Positions 13,701 through 25,075 are shown, counted from the first letter of the stretch. The stretch is 64,000 nt of DNA from Globodera rostochiensis (GCA_018350325.1 JAEVLN010000014.1:682001-746000), one strand, 5' to 3'. A program made the numbers and translations. Notes: a model not told the origin generated them from the letters alone.

Positions 13701-15778
13701 GAAACTCATCCGGATGAAACGGAGAAAGAAATTCATCCGGAAGAGGGCATGGAGGAAACTCATCCGGAAGAGGGCATGGGGGAAACTCATCCGGATGAAA
13801 CGGAGAAAGAAATTCATCCGGAAGAGGGCATGGAGGAAACTCATCCGGATGAAACGGAGAAAGAAATTCATCCGGAAGAAACGGAGAAAGAAATTGATCT
13901 GGGAGAAGGAAATCCGGAAGATGGAAAGGAGGAAACTCATCCGGATGAAACGGAGAAAGAAATTCATCCGGAAGAGGGCATGGAGGTAACTCATCCGGAT
14001 AAAACGGTGAAAGAAACTTACCCGGAAGAGGGAAAGGAGGAAACTCATCCGGATGAAACGGAGAAAGAAATTCATCCGGAAGAAACGGAGAAAGAAACTG
14101 ATCCGGAAGAAGGGAATTCGAAAGATGGAAAGGAGGAAACTCATCCGGAAGAGGGAAAAGAAAAAACTCATCCGGATGAATGGCATCCAGAAGAGGGGAA
14201 GGTGGAAATTTATCCGGAAGAGGGGAAGGAGAAAACTTATCCGGAAGAGGAAAAGGAGGAAACTTATCCGAGGGAGAGAAAGGAGGAAACTAATCCGGAA
14301 GAAAGGAAAGAGGAAGCTCATCCGGAAGAGGGAAATGAGGAAACACACCCGGAAGAAAGGAAAGAGGAAGCTCATCCGGAAGAGGGGAAGGAGGAAGCTC
14401 AGCCGGAAGAAGAGAAAAAGGAAACTCATCCGGAAGAAGGGAAAGAGGAAACTCATCCGGAAGAGGGGAAGGAGGAAGCTCAGCCGGAAGAAGGGAAAGA
14501 GGAAACCCATCCGGAAGAGGGGAAGGAGGAATCTCACGCGGAAGAAGAGAAAGAGGTTACTCATCCGGAAGAAGAGAAAGAGGAAACTCATCCGGAAGAA
14601 AGGAAAGAGGAAACTCATCCGGAAGAAGAGAAAGAGGAAACTCATCCGGAAGAAAGGAAAGAGGAAACTCATCCGGAAGAAAGGAAAGAGGAAGCTCATC
14701 CGGAAGAAGGGAAGCAGGAGGCTCATCCGGAAGAAGGGAAGCAGGAGGCTCATCCGGAAGAAGGGAAGCAGGAGGCTCATCCGGAAAAGGGGAGGGAGGA
14801 AACTCATCCGGAAGAAAGGAAAGAGGAAGCTCATCCGGATGAAAGAATTACAGACAAAGCAGAAGCGGATGAACACCACGAAATGCCAGTCGGCGATTCA
14901 AATGTGCGTGCCGAAGATGCAGCTGCTCGAATTTTGCAGCATCAGTGGAGGAAGCGCATGAACCCGAGAGATGCTGAAGGAGTACTCGAACAAGCTGGAG
15001 ATGAACTGGAAAGTTCCGCAGCAGTTGGAGCAGTCGTTCCCGAATCAAATTCGGGAAATGCCCATGAATTTAGTCAACCAACTGTTTTAGAGGTGTTCGA
15101 ATTGAAAATTGTATAATTATTAAAAATTCTTAATTTTCAAACCAAAAATTTCTCTGAACTTGGACAAATGTTGTAGAAAATCCTTAAAATTGTTAAATAT
15201 TTAAATAACGAATTTTTTCATTTGTAATAAAATTTAAAAACAATTATTAAGTTTTGGGAATTATTCCGCAATTTGGCCGATTTGTTGGAAGTTGAAGTGC
15301 CAAGCCGAGCGCATGTTTTGTCACGGCCCGAAAGTGCCGGGGAGAGGGAGGCGCGACAGCGCGCGATGGCCGCCATTATGGACAGGTCTAAAGAACTAAA
15401 AAAAACTAAAATTTAAATTTAGAGTAATTTAAAGCATTAATTAATTTTAAAATGTTTTTTAAAAATTGCATTAAAACTGTAATTAATGATGTATTTTGTA
15501 AATTTGTTTAGTTTCTAATTAACATTTATTTTTCATTTTGAATTAATGTTTAAAAAACTATTATTTTTTTATTTTTGGTTTATAAAATAATTTATCATTT
15601 AATTATAATTTATTTATTTATTATTGGATATTTAAAGAGTATATTTATAAATTATAATTTTAATTTAAGGCTCAAAAATGTTTTGGACGAATTGCGGCGA
15701 ATAGGCGGAGCAAAGCGAAAAAAACGAGTGCCACTTAAAAAGCAATCGAAAAGTGTTGAAGCCAATGAAATTGGGTAG
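7719..15778 (+). CDS. Large coiled-coil / IQ-motif protein with expanded acidic repeats (5' end unresolved)
   Basis: About 1,500 aa; family not recognised. Exons: 7719-7745, 7916-8002, 8313-8461, 8708-8791, 8855-8992, 9243-9384, 9632-9858, 10282-10562, ~10888-10964, 11063-11167, 11261-11404, ~11829-11923, 11983-12043, 12154-12237, 12393-12486, 12528-12860, 12907-13371, 13411-15092, 15252-15385, 15670-15778. Order of features: a Pro-rich stretch, a Ser/Arg-rich region (RGRSLSASRLISVGD), a Gln run, a coiled coil (LLRRVRRLQAELSRRDAELA), a polyQ tract at 10369-10394, a helical region (FNEIIKMLHEPFSFRLME), seven 10-aa EPWGDKAEME repeats, an E/R/T-rich repeat, a ~390-aa acidic repeat on THPEEGKEE, an IQ-like motif (AARILQHQWRKR) and a basic tail (AKRKKRVPLKKQ). 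This looks like a cytoskeletal scaffold (inference). Three introns use GC donors (9859, 11924, 12861). The acceptor near 10887 lacks AG. The 5' exons are not found; phase shows at least one is missing. Confidence 0.75.
12641..12844 (+). repeat. Coding minisatellite, 30 bp x ~7 (EPWGDKAEME)
   Basis: Seven near-identical 30-bp units encode EP(W/L)GDK(A/V)EME within one exon of the coiled-coil gene. Units differ only by CTG/CTT (W/L) and GCG/GTG (A/V). This near-identity suggests recent expansion or gene conversion. The unit length is a multiple of three, so frame is kept. All six frames stay open here, which creates several spurious ORFs. Confidence 0.95.
13675..14850 (+). repeat. Coding repeat array, acidic HPEEGKEET-type units
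   Basis: About 40 units, mostly 27 bp (9 aa), with consensus HPEEGKEET and variants HPDETEKEI, HPEERKEEA and HPEEGMEET, all in frame. Early units mix 9-aa and longer forms; later ones are more regular, and three consecutive copies near 14701-14780 are almost identical. The product is strongly acidic and probably disordered. The opposite strand is also open, giving a hydrophobic shadow ORF. Confidence 0.93.
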
Positions 15779-16265
15779 CAATTAATTATAATTTCAAACT
15801 AAATGCTTTTTAAATCGATGTTCATTTCTCTATTTTAAATTAAATTGCTAATAAAAATGATTTAATCATTTATGGGCCCGCATTATTTGGAGGCAAAAAT
15901 TTGGTCATTTTCATCAAAGTATGAATATTTGATTGAGCGCCGATTTGTGAACAAATCCGGGTACCCGGGCCCGGCTTTTTACAAATTTGGATCTCTATTA
16001 ATTAATATATACATAATTATCTAATATATATTAAGGTAATCGTTAATTAATATTTAAAATAATATCAAATTAATTGTTGTTAATATTCAGCCAATCCGAT
16101 TTATGAAGGCAACAGGCAACACAATCAAATGCATTTTTTGTTTTGTAATTTTTATTATTTTTTGCCCAATTGTACAAAAAAAAATTCTGGCATAATTTGC
16201 GTTATTAAAGCAAACAAAAAATGCTTAAAAATTAAATGTTTCCAAATTAAGAAAAAAAAATTTAT
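15779..16265. other. Intergenic, AT-rich, nothing recognised
   Basis: Between the coiled-coil gene stop and the tRNA. A GGGTACCCGGGCCCGG stretch near 15959 is the only GC-rich part. No exon signals are seen. Confidence 0.6.
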
Positions 16266-16336
16266 TCCGTTGCGGGGAATCGAACCCCGGCCTTGTGAGT
16301 GAGAGTCACAAATCCTAACCACTAGACCACAACGGA
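16266..16336 (-). tRNA. tRNA-Glu (anticodon CTC)
   Basis: The minus strand reads TCCGTTGTGGTCTAGTGGTT at its 5' end and CGGGGTTCGATTCCCCGCAA then CGGA at its 3' end. Acceptor stem TCCGTTG/CAACGGA pairs over 7 bp. The D arm has the eukaryotic A box TGGTCTAGTGG. Anticodon stem TGTGA/TCACA is closed by a compensated pair and the loop CTCTCAC gives anticodon CTC. The T arm GGGGTTCGATTCCCC is the B box. Internal pol III promoter intact, no intron, 71 nt. A T-rich run of the kind used for pol III termination follows on the minus strand (16251-16265 is nearly all A on the plus strand). Confidence 0.97.
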
Positions 16337-16686
16337 CATGTAAACAACCCATACCTTTCCACCCAAATACCTTGAACTTTTTCCCTTACACAGAAATTTG
16401 CTTTTGAAATATGTTTAACGGACGAGACGACCCGATTAACCCCCTTATTCTGGGCCTTACCCCGACCCCCTCCCCCGCTCCCGTTGAGCCTTAACGGTTC
16501 TATAGAAATTTTGAAATTAATCCCACCGAACGCGCGGCTCTTCAATTACATGTCCAGATTGGAGTGAACGGGATCGAGATTGAGACTGAAATGACCCTTT
16601 TTGGGACTGAAATTCGCCCATATAAAATACGGCGCTAGGTAAAAATGCCAACCAGGCCTAGAACGATCAAAAAGTCAACTGTCTAG

Positions 16687-17143
16687 TTGGCATTTTGACC
16701 GTTTTAGGCATAGTTGGCATTTTGACTGTTTTAGACATAGTCGGCATTTTGACCGTTTTAGGTTGGCATTTTGACCGTTTTAGGCATATTGGCATTTTGA
16801 CCGTTTTAGGTTGGCACTTTGACCGTTTTAGGCATAGTTGGCATTTTGACTGTTTTAGACATAGTCGGCATTTTGACCGTTTAGGTTGGCACTTTGACCG
16901 TTTTAGGCATAGTTGGCATTTTGACTGTTTTAGACATAGTCGGCATTTTGACCGTTTTAGGTTGGCATTTTGACCGTTTTAGGCATATTGGCATTTTGAC
17001 CGTTTTAGGTTGGCACTTTGACCGTTTTAGGCATAGTTGGCATTTTGACTGTTTTAGACATAGTCGGCATTTTGACCGTTTTAGGTTGGCATTTTGACCG
17101 TTTTAGGCATAGTTGGCATTTTGACTGTTTTAGACATTAGCAT
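16687..17143. repeat. Minisatellite with higher-order structure, unit TTGGCATTTTGACCGTTTTA
   Basis: About 18 copies of a 22-28 bp unit TTGGCATTTTGACCGTTTTA followed by GG or GGCATAG. Variants TGACTG, GGCACT and AGTCGGC recur in the same order, so a higher-order block of several units has itself been duplicated (compare 16695-16890 with 16894-17090). Non-coding. Confidence 0.92.
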
Positions 17144-17586
17144 TTTGTCCTGACACGTAAAATACCGGTTACAAATCATCTTTTTTTTTGTCCGTTGGTC
17201 CCGGCATTATTTTTATTGGGTTCGAAACCATTTTTTCCTTATAAAACCCCGTCTTACTAATCCTCGATCCCGGGGGGGGGGGGGGTCCTTAAAATCCCGA
17301 CGAACTCGTTCTCTGCTCTGTCCAAATGGTTGTGCTTCACCACCTTCCAACTCGCGCCATCATTTTTTTGCAATGCTCGGCGCTTTATACTGCTTGTCGT
17401 TCTTCCCCTCGGGGGGGGGGCGTTTTGTCGGCGGTTGTTTTCCAATTAAATTATAAAAATATTTTGTCAATATAATAAACATATTTTCCAATGCATGTTA
17501 ATTTCACATGCCTCATTTCCTCACTTCCTACCGTTTGCCAATTTCCATTAGATTATGCATATTTTGTTTTTGTTTTTGTAAAAGTA

Positions 17587-17619
17587 AAAGCAATCGATTT
17601 AAGTATATCGATTGCTTTT
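17587..17619. other. Short perfect hairpin followed by T run
   Basis: Arms AAAGCAATCGAT and ATCGATTGCTTT with an 8-nt loop. It is too short for a pre-miRNA and no function is claimed. Confidence 0.4.
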
Positions 17620-17781
17620 TCTCTATTTGAAACGCATAAATAGCTAAGGCATACAAGGAAAAGGCAAATTAAATATATCATTTAAATATAATTTTATAAT
17701 TATACATATAATTTAATAAAATATTTACTTTAAATTAATTATAAAAAATAGACATACTTTAAATATAATTTAATAATTTGC

Positions 17782-17872
17782 TAATGATGCTCGGGAGTCT
17801 CGGTCTCGAGTCTGGAAAATCTCGGGGTTTCGGGGTCTCGAGTCTCGGTAAATTTTAGGTCTGAGCATGATA
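17782..17872. mobile_element. MITE-like palindromic element (copy 1), TIR TAATGATGCTCGGGA
   Basis: A ~91-bp element whose ends are inverted (TAATGATGCTCGGGAG versus GTCTGAGCATGATA), with internal TCTCGAGTCTCGG runs. The second, better copy is at 46150-46242. It encodes no protein, so it is presumably non-autonomous. The mobility class is inferred from structure only. Confidence 0.6.
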
Positions 17873-17982
17873 CATTTTTACTTTAACATTAAATTATTAT
17901 TTTAATTTAATAATAAAATTTGTATACATATTCCCTACTATTTAATAATGTAAAATAAAACAAATTAAAGTCGCAACATAAA

Positions 17983-19852
17983 ATGATTATTTTTATTTCA
18001 TTTTTTGCTATTTTGCTGTACACCGACGCAATGAATGCCAATCCTTTATCGGCGAAAAAAGTAAAATTTAGCATTTTAAAAATGAAATATTTTTAATTTA
18101 ATTAAAGCAAATAAATTCGGCACAACAATCAAAGACGACGCATTCGATGGATGTGGCCCATCAACTTTTGGTGAACAGCCCATCAAAGAAACGAATTTAC
18201 GGCACGGCACCAGAAGAAAAGGTAAATTTTTATTTGTAATTAAATTATAATTTTGTTACTTTTTGCTTTTAAGAAATTACAATCCGAAGAACAGGCCAAA
18301 CCTGAGAAGGTGTCAATTTTAGAAAAAAAATAAATAAATGTTTAAACTTAATTCCTTTTTAGATGGCCAAAGTGTCGTCTGAAGTTTCGTCCATAGACTT
18401 GGGAGGACATAAAGTCGACAGCATTGGACAACATACCGAAAATATTGGTGGACAAAATGTCGAACAACCGGGGACGCCTCAAATCGAAGAGCACGCAATT
18501 GCGTCCACCTCGGAAAGCATGGACCCGAAGAGTCAACTCGAGGAGTTGCTGGAGATGAACGACGCTCTGATGTGGGAGATGGCAGTCCGATCGGAAGATG
18601 AGCTGATCACTGATTTGGAAGATGAGCTGATCACTGATTTGGAAGATGAGCTGATCACTGATTTGGAAGATGAGCTGATCACTGATTTGGAAGATGACAC
18701 TGATACAGACGATGATCTGCTGCAATGGTTCCCGGCGTTGATCTTCATGAAATTGAAGAAATTCTTGCCGAATGTCCCCCAGGGGGACGGACAGCACAAA
18801 GCCGAGCTGACCAAATTGGTGGCAAGTTGGAAGGCGGAGAAGCAACCAATTGACATTGAGCACGAAACTGCGCACGTCAAAAAGATTGAAAACAATTTGG
18901 ACACGTACAGAGAAGAGCTGCGCGAACGGTGAGATATTTGAAAATGATTTGAAAGTTTTGCGAAATGTTTGGGCCCCCGGGTTGGGGGTGGTGGGGGGGG
19001 GGGAGTTGAGTCTGTCCCATCTTGCATTTGCAGCATTATGACGGGCGTCAACGGTGTGACGCCGGGCGTTTTGGACACTTTGCTCGACCAGGGCATCAAC
19101 GACAGTCATGCCGAAGAAAAAAATGCATTTCTGTGGAAAATGGTCATCCAAAAACCGACGCGTTATGTGAAAAATGTCGGCCAATTCTTCGGCGGCATCG
19201 AAATTGCCACGGCCTATCTGAACCAGGCGGTCGAAATTGGCCAATGGGCACAGAGTAAATTTAAATAAATTTGAATTAAAATTAAAATTCTTTTCAATTA
19301 AAGACAGCGACTTCCTAAAGTCGGCACAATTGGAGAATCTGTCCAAATTGGTCGAGCAAAATTTGTCCGAATTGGCCAACCTCCGGGATGCGATGGCCGT
19401 CAAATTGGGCATCGATTTGGCCAAAATTGACATGCCAAAATTGATGGCAAAGAATTCGCCGTCGCTGGACAACGTTTTCACGCGCAATTTGCCCGAAAAA
19501 CATGCCGAAATCAAAGACATTGCGCAGCGCGAAGAAGCAAAAATTAACGACGCACAAATTGCCGCGGTGAGTGTTTTTGGCATTTTGTTTAATCGGCGAT
19601 TGGCACTTTCATTTTTGTCGGTTTGGCATTCTTTGTATAAATTCGAACATATTTAGGCTTTCATTATTCAAAAAAACGATAAATTATTTCAAATTATTTC
19701 AATTTTAGGTGCATTTGTTCACCGCTTTAAGCGCGGCGTCGACCGAAGTCGCGGCTTTGGAGGCCGAACTTTTGGGCATCAAAATCACTTGGCGCGCCTT
19801 CCAAACGGTCGGCGACGTGTCCAAAATGGCACAAATTTTGCGTCAAATTTGA
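17983..19852 (+). CDS. Secreted protein of unknown family, copy A (473 aa)
   Basis: Not recognised. Seven exons: 17983-18060, 18108-18221, 18274-18309, 18363-18928, 19034-19254, 19304-19566, 19709-19852; total 1422 nt with consistent phases and GT-AG ends. Residues ~1-16 form a signal peptide (MIIFISFFAILLYTDA) and no TM follows. Exon 4 carries four 8-aa acidic repeats (ELITDLED, 24-bp unit), then a hydrophobic LLQWFPALIFMKLKKFLP helix. Exons 5-7 encode a helical C-terminal module (HAEEKNAFLWKMVIQKPTRY, EIATAYLNQAVEIGQWAQ, LENLSKLVEQNLSELANLRD, and VSKMAQILRQI at the end). The convergent neighbour at 21173-24437 is a close paralogue. In a plant-parasitic nematode a secreted, lineage-restricted, repeat-bearing protein is a reasonable candidate effector, but that is inference. 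It has no cysteine-rich domain and no catalytic motif. Confidence 0.8.
18598..18693 (+). repeat. Coding repeat, 24 bp x 4 (ELITDLED)
   Basis: Four identical GATGAGCTGATCACTGATTT-type units in exon 4 of secreted protein copy A. The paralogue has diverged and rearranged versions of the same repeat (ELITDLEDEQVTDLEDGQIT), so expansion happened independently in each gene. Confidence 0.9.
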
Positions 19853-21172
19853 ACAGAAAGTGCACAAATGGAGGAGATGATGCAATATTAGATTTTAAAT
19901 AATGATTATATATATTTAATTAATTAAATGATCCAAATATATTTTTAAACGTTATTTTGCGCGCAGTATATTTTATTAATAGAGAAGCTCAAAAACGGCT
20001 TTTTAGCGCGCAAAAATCCCATATATAACCTATGGCATTTTGATTGATTGTCGAGAGAAATAAAAGAATAAAAGTATTTTTAAATTGTCTATTTTTTCAA
20101 TTTTGCTACTGAAATTTTGGTCCCGGTTTTTCAAAATTCCTTCAAAACTCCCTTATAATGGTCCCGGTTTTTCAAAATTCCTTCAAAACTCCCTTATAAT
20201 GGTCCCGGGTTTAACAATAATTTTGTTTTGACAGGGACAAAATTTGATCCCGGTCCGGTTGTTCCCAAAAGTCCCGGTCCCGTACAAATATTTTATTGAA
20301 TATTTCACATTTTTTTAGTCAAATATAAATAAATCCGGGGGCCATTAATTACGTAATTAAAATTTGTTGATTTTTAAAAATAAATTTTCATTCAAAAATT
20401 CAGAGGCTCATAACTTATCACGTAATTTAATGTGCAACAAACACACTCGTCATAAAGCCGGCTTTCCGATCAGGGATGGGCGGAAATTTATTTAAAACGG
20501 AAAGATTTTTTTAACGGAAAAAAAAGCCAAAAAACAACGGAAAACGAAAAAGGAAAAATTTCAAGTGAATTAAATAAATTATTGTTTTTAAAATAATTTA
20601 TTTTAATAAATATTTATTAATATTCAAATACAAAATTGTAAGGCTGGCAATTTGCTTCAGCAGTCTTTTTAAGCCTAATTTAAGCTTTTTAGGGAGGTGA
20701 ATGGGTCGTGAAATTTGTGAATTTTTGACTCAATTTTGTTGTCCAAAAATTGCAGAAATTAGTCAACTTTAGACTTTTAGTGGCAGCCCACGAAATTTAA
20801 AGTTTTTGAGGCATTTTGATACAAAAGTTTTGTATAAAATTTCGCCAAAATCGCCCGTTTTATTATTTAAATTTCCCGTTAAAAGTTCAAATAAAAGACG
20901 CTTTCTCCATTCTGGAACAGTTTTTTTACAGAATTTATTCGTTAAAAATTGTTGCCACATGAAAATTGTTTTTTTGATCACTAAAAAGCGATTAGAGAAA
21001 GGGGGCGACCAGAGTAAAATTTGGGGAAGTTGAATATAACAGAAATTTATGGAATCAGCGAGCCAAAAAAGAGGTGCAAAATATTTTTGTGGAATTTTAC
21101 GGTTTTAAAATTGCAAGAAATTCTCGAAACTTTGTTTCTTTCTGTCCCTCCTCCATTTGGATGTCCTCAGCC
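19853..21172. other. Intergenic between the convergent secreted genes
   Basis: Holds a 41-bp direct duplication (20119-20159 and 20160-20200, beginning GGTCCCGGTTTTTCAAAATT) and a hAT-end-like CAGGGATGGGCGG at 20471. No exon is supported; the two overlapping ORFs at 20769-21033 have no splice context. Confidence 0.6.
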
Positions 21173-24100
21173 TCAGCGGATTTGTTGGAGAATTTGTGCC
21201 ATTTTGGACACGTCGCCGACCGTTTGGAAGGCGCGCCAAGTGATTTTAATGCCCAAAAGTTCGGCCTCCAAAGCCGCGACTTCGGTCGACGCCGCGCTTA
21301 AAGCGGTGAACAAATTCTCCTAAATTTGAAATAATTTGAAATAATTTATCGTTTTTTTGAATAATGAAAGCCTAAATATGTTCGAATTCATACAAAGAAT
21401 GCCAAACCGACAAAAATGAAAGTGCCAATCGCCGATTAAACAAAATGCCAAAAACACTCACCGCGGCAATTTGTGCGTCGTTAATTTTTGCTTCTTCGCT
21501 CTGCGCAATGTCTTTGATTTCGGCATGTTTTTCGGGCAAATTGCGCGTGAAAATGTTGTCCAGCGACGGCGAATTCTCTGCCATCAATTTTGGCATGTCA
21601 ATTTTGGCCAAATCGATGCCCAATTTGACGGCCATCGCATCCCGGAGGTTGGCCAATTCGGACAAATTTTGCTCGACCAATTTGGGCAAATTCTCCAATT
21701 GTGCCGACTTTAGGAAGTCTTTAATTGGAAAAGAATTTTAATTTTAATTCAAATTTATTTAAATTTACTCTGTGCCAATTGGCCAATTTCGACCGCCTGG
21801 TTCAGATAGGCCGTGGCAATTTCGATGCCGCCGAAGAATTGGCCGACATTTTTCACATAACGCGTCGGTTTTTGGATGACCATTTTCCACAGAAATGCAT
21901 TTTTTTCTTCGGCATGACTGTCGTTGATGCCCTGGTCGAGCAAAGTGTCCAAAACGGCCGGCGTCACACCGTTAACGCCCGTCATGATGCTGCAAATAAA
22001 AGGCTCTTTCACCAAGTCGGGAACGACCCCGGGGGCGCCATGTGCCAAATAATAACGGCCCAGAGGTCCTGGCGGTGTCTCAGTTAGTTTGGAGCCCAAA
22101 CTTTTGCTCATGCTCGCTCTCATATCAAAGCTTCAAGTACTGCTTCAAAAACGAAAATTCCCGATGGCAAAAGGGTGGGAATATTGGCACTACCCGAGAA
22201 GGCGCCGTCACCATGTTGCCCCGGGCGTTCACGCAAGTCTTCGAATTAGTCCAAAATTCCGTAATTACGGATTACGAATTTTAAAATCCCTTAGTTGCGA
22301 GCATTCCCGGGTTGAAACCAACCAAGCTAAAGAAATTTTGGTAACAAATCGAAAGCTTTTGTTGTTCTAAACATATTTTTGATTGGTATCCAATTTATTT
22401 AGTTTGGTTAATTGCAAAAAGAGTTATTGCACTTTAAACGACGCTGGCGTCCAGTCGTGAGCGCCCAGTTAGGCCCAATCGTTAAATAAGCATTTTGACT
22501 CTAATCAGTGATCGTGATCAGTGTCTTTATCGATCAGCCAAAATTAAATTTCAAAATTAATCCCACCGTTTGCGCAGCTCTTCTCTGTACGTGTCCAAAT
22601 TGTTTTCAATCTTTTTGACGTGCGCAGTTTCGTGCTCAATGTCAACTGACTGTTCGACACTCAAAGCCGCGACTTCGTAACAGGCAGCCCTCAGAGCGGC
22701 GAGCAAATGCACCTAAAATTGAAATAATTTGCAATAATTTTAATCGTTTTAAAAAAACTGTTCGAATTCATACAAAGAATGCCAATCCGACAAAAATGAA
22801 AGTGCCAATCGCCGATTAAACAAAATGCCAAAAACACTCACCGCGGCAATTTGTGCGTCGCTAATTTTTGCTTTTTCGCGCTGCGCAATGTCTTTGATTT
22901 CGGCATGTTTTTCGGGCAAATTGCGCGTGAAAATGTTGTCCAGCGACGGCGAACTCTTCGCCATCAATTTTGGCATGTCAATTTTGGCCAAATCGATGCC
23001 CAATTTGACGGCCATCGCATCCCGGAGGTTGGCCAATTCGGACAAATTTTGCTCGACCAATTTGGGCAAATTCTCCAATTGTGCCGACTTTAGGAAGTCG
23101 CTGTCTTTAATTGAAAAGAATTTTAATTTTAATTCAAATTTATTTAAATTTACTCTGTGCCCATTGGCCAATTTCGACCGCCTGGTTCAGATAGGCCGTG
23201 GCAATTTCGATGCTGCCGAAGAATTTGTTCGCATAACTCGTTGGCATTTTGTTGCCCATTTTCTTCAAAAATGCCTTTTTTTCTTCGGCATGACTGTTGT
23301 TGATGCCCTGGTTCAGCAAAATTTTGACAACTGGCGAAGTAAGTTTAACGCCTGGCATGATGCTGAAAATGTACAACTTAAAATGTTAAGCGGCTGAAAG
23401 ACATTGTGAATGGCGTCGACCCCGGGGGCGCCATGTTTTTGACCCCTAAGGCGACGATTGCCAACTTTTTGGCCACAACAATTATCAGAACATCAAAAAG
23501 GGTCCCACCGGTCGCGCAGCTCCATTCTGTACATGTCCAAACTGTTTACTATTTGTTCAATCTGCGCTGTTTGCTCAGTCTCCGCCTTCCAACTTGCCAC
23601 CAATTTGCTCAGCTCGGCTTTGTGCTGTCCGTCCCCCTGGGGGACATTTGGCAAGAATTTCTCCAATTTCATGAAGATAAACGTCGGGAACCATTGCAGC
23701 ATATCATCGTCTGTATCAATGATCTGCTCATCTTCCAAATCAGCGATCAACTCATCTTCCAATCGGAGTTGCTCAATGATCTGCTCAACTTCCAAATCAG
23801 TGATCAGCTCATCTTCCAAATCAGTGATCTGTCCATCTTCCAAATCAGTGACCTGTTCATCTTCCAAATCAGTGATCAGCTCATATTCAGGTACTGACAT
23901 AGTGATCTGATCATCTTCCGATCGGACTGCCATCTCCCACATCAGAGTGACGTTCATCTCCAGCAACTCCTCAAGTTGACTCTTCGGGTCCATGCTTTCC
24001 GAGGTGGACGCAATTGCGTGCTCTTCGATTTGAGGCGTCCCCGGTTGTTCGACATTTTGTCCACCAATATTTTCGGTATGTTGTCCAATGCTGTCGACTT

Positions 24101-24437
24101 TATGTCCTCCCAAGTCTTTGGACGAAACTTCAGACGACACTTTGGCCATCTGAATAAAAGAAATTAATTTTTGTGAATTTATAAAGCTTTCTGAAATTAA
24201 CCTTCTTGCTGGGTTTGGTCTGCTTTTCGAACATTTTGCTGGCCTTAAAAGCAAAAAAATAATAATAATTATTATTATTTAATTAAATTTAATAAAAATA
24301 GAAAATGCCTCTTCCGGTGGCATTGCGCTCGTTCGTTTTCTTGACAAAGTTCTCTCAAGCTTTGGGTTTGGCATTGCGTCGGCGTACAACAAAAGGGCGC
24401 AAATTGGAAGAAAAAACAGTGGCAATTTTTGAACCAT
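21173..24437 (-). CDS. Secreted protein of unknown family, copy B with internal module duplication (684 aa)
   Basis: Paralogue of 17983-19852. Exons (descending): 24309-24437, 24202-24243, 23509-24149, 23154-23362, 22842-23104, 22567-22712, 21769-21989, 21462-21718, 21173-21319; 2055 nt, all phases consistent. The signal peptide MVQKLPLFFLPICALLLYADA matches copy A in position and in the LLYxDAM junction. Exons 3-5 match copy A exons 4-6. The sixth exon is a fusion: its start matches exon 7 (VHLLAALRAACYEVAAL) and its end matches the tail of exon 4 (DIEHETAHVKKIENNLDTYR). After it the exon 5-6-7 module appears a second time, ending VSKMAQILQQIR. So the C-terminal module is present twice in one open frame. 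The first intron appears to use a weak GC donor (GAG|GCATTT). A 6-bp deletion in the second exon-6 copy keeps frame. If the GC intron is wrong the 5' end changes, but the modular core does not. Confidence 0.75.
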
Positions 24438-24733
24438 TTTTGAAATATCTAAAATTTAAATTTAATTATAACAAATATAATATAATATTTTAGAAAATAG
24501 TCAATGCTCAATATCAAAAAAGTTAAAATCTCCACCAGATAGATTTTAAATTTGGTTTAATAAATAAAACAATGCTATTTTTTGTATTTAATATATAAAT
24601 TCTAATTTTTTTTAAATAATATAAAAGTATCTTATATTTATTTAATGTTAATGCTGAAAATTAAAATGAATATGGCCTTTCCATTCGATGCGTTGCTATT
24701 TATACAAAACAATGCCACGTATTCTAATAATAT
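24438..24733. other. 5' flank of secreted gene B
   Basis: AT-rich, no coding signal. This is the upstream region of the minus-strand secreted gene and should contain its promoter; no motif could be assigned. Confidence 0.5.
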
Positions 24734-25075
24734 TCTGAAGGAATCAGAGAAAAAAAAATCATACAAATCGATTGAATATACACTGGAATATGCACAAGCT
24801 AGCAACGATGACGACAATGAATATATACATATTCTCTGGGTTTTTATTTAAAATCGAATATTCTGAAGGAATCAGAGAAAAAGAAATATAGAAATTGATT
24901 GAATATACACTGGAATATGCACAGGCTAGCAACGATGACGACAATGAATATATACATATTCTCTGGGTTTTTATTTAAAATCGAATATTCTGAAGGAAAT
25001 CAGAGAAAAAGAAAATCATACAAATCGATGGAATATACACTGGAATATGCGTAAATACACCAGAATATGTAGCAA
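24734..25075 (+). repeat. Tandem copies of a ~127-bp dispersed repeat
   Basis: Two full units and one partial unit, each containing ATTCTGAAGGAATCAGAGAA, GAATATACACTGGAATATGC, and (first two) GCTAGCAACGATGACGACAA then ATTCTCTGGGTTTTTATTTA. The third unit diverges into a form with CACCAGAATATGTAGCAAC. The same family lies inverted at 40125-40175 and 40973-41226, so it is dispersed and locally tandem. Confidence 0.88.

Noticed and set aside
13494..14879. 461-codon minus-strand ORF rich in FRMSFLFPFF
   Set aside because: Reverse shadow of the acidic coding minisatellite; no splice signals, start context or domain.
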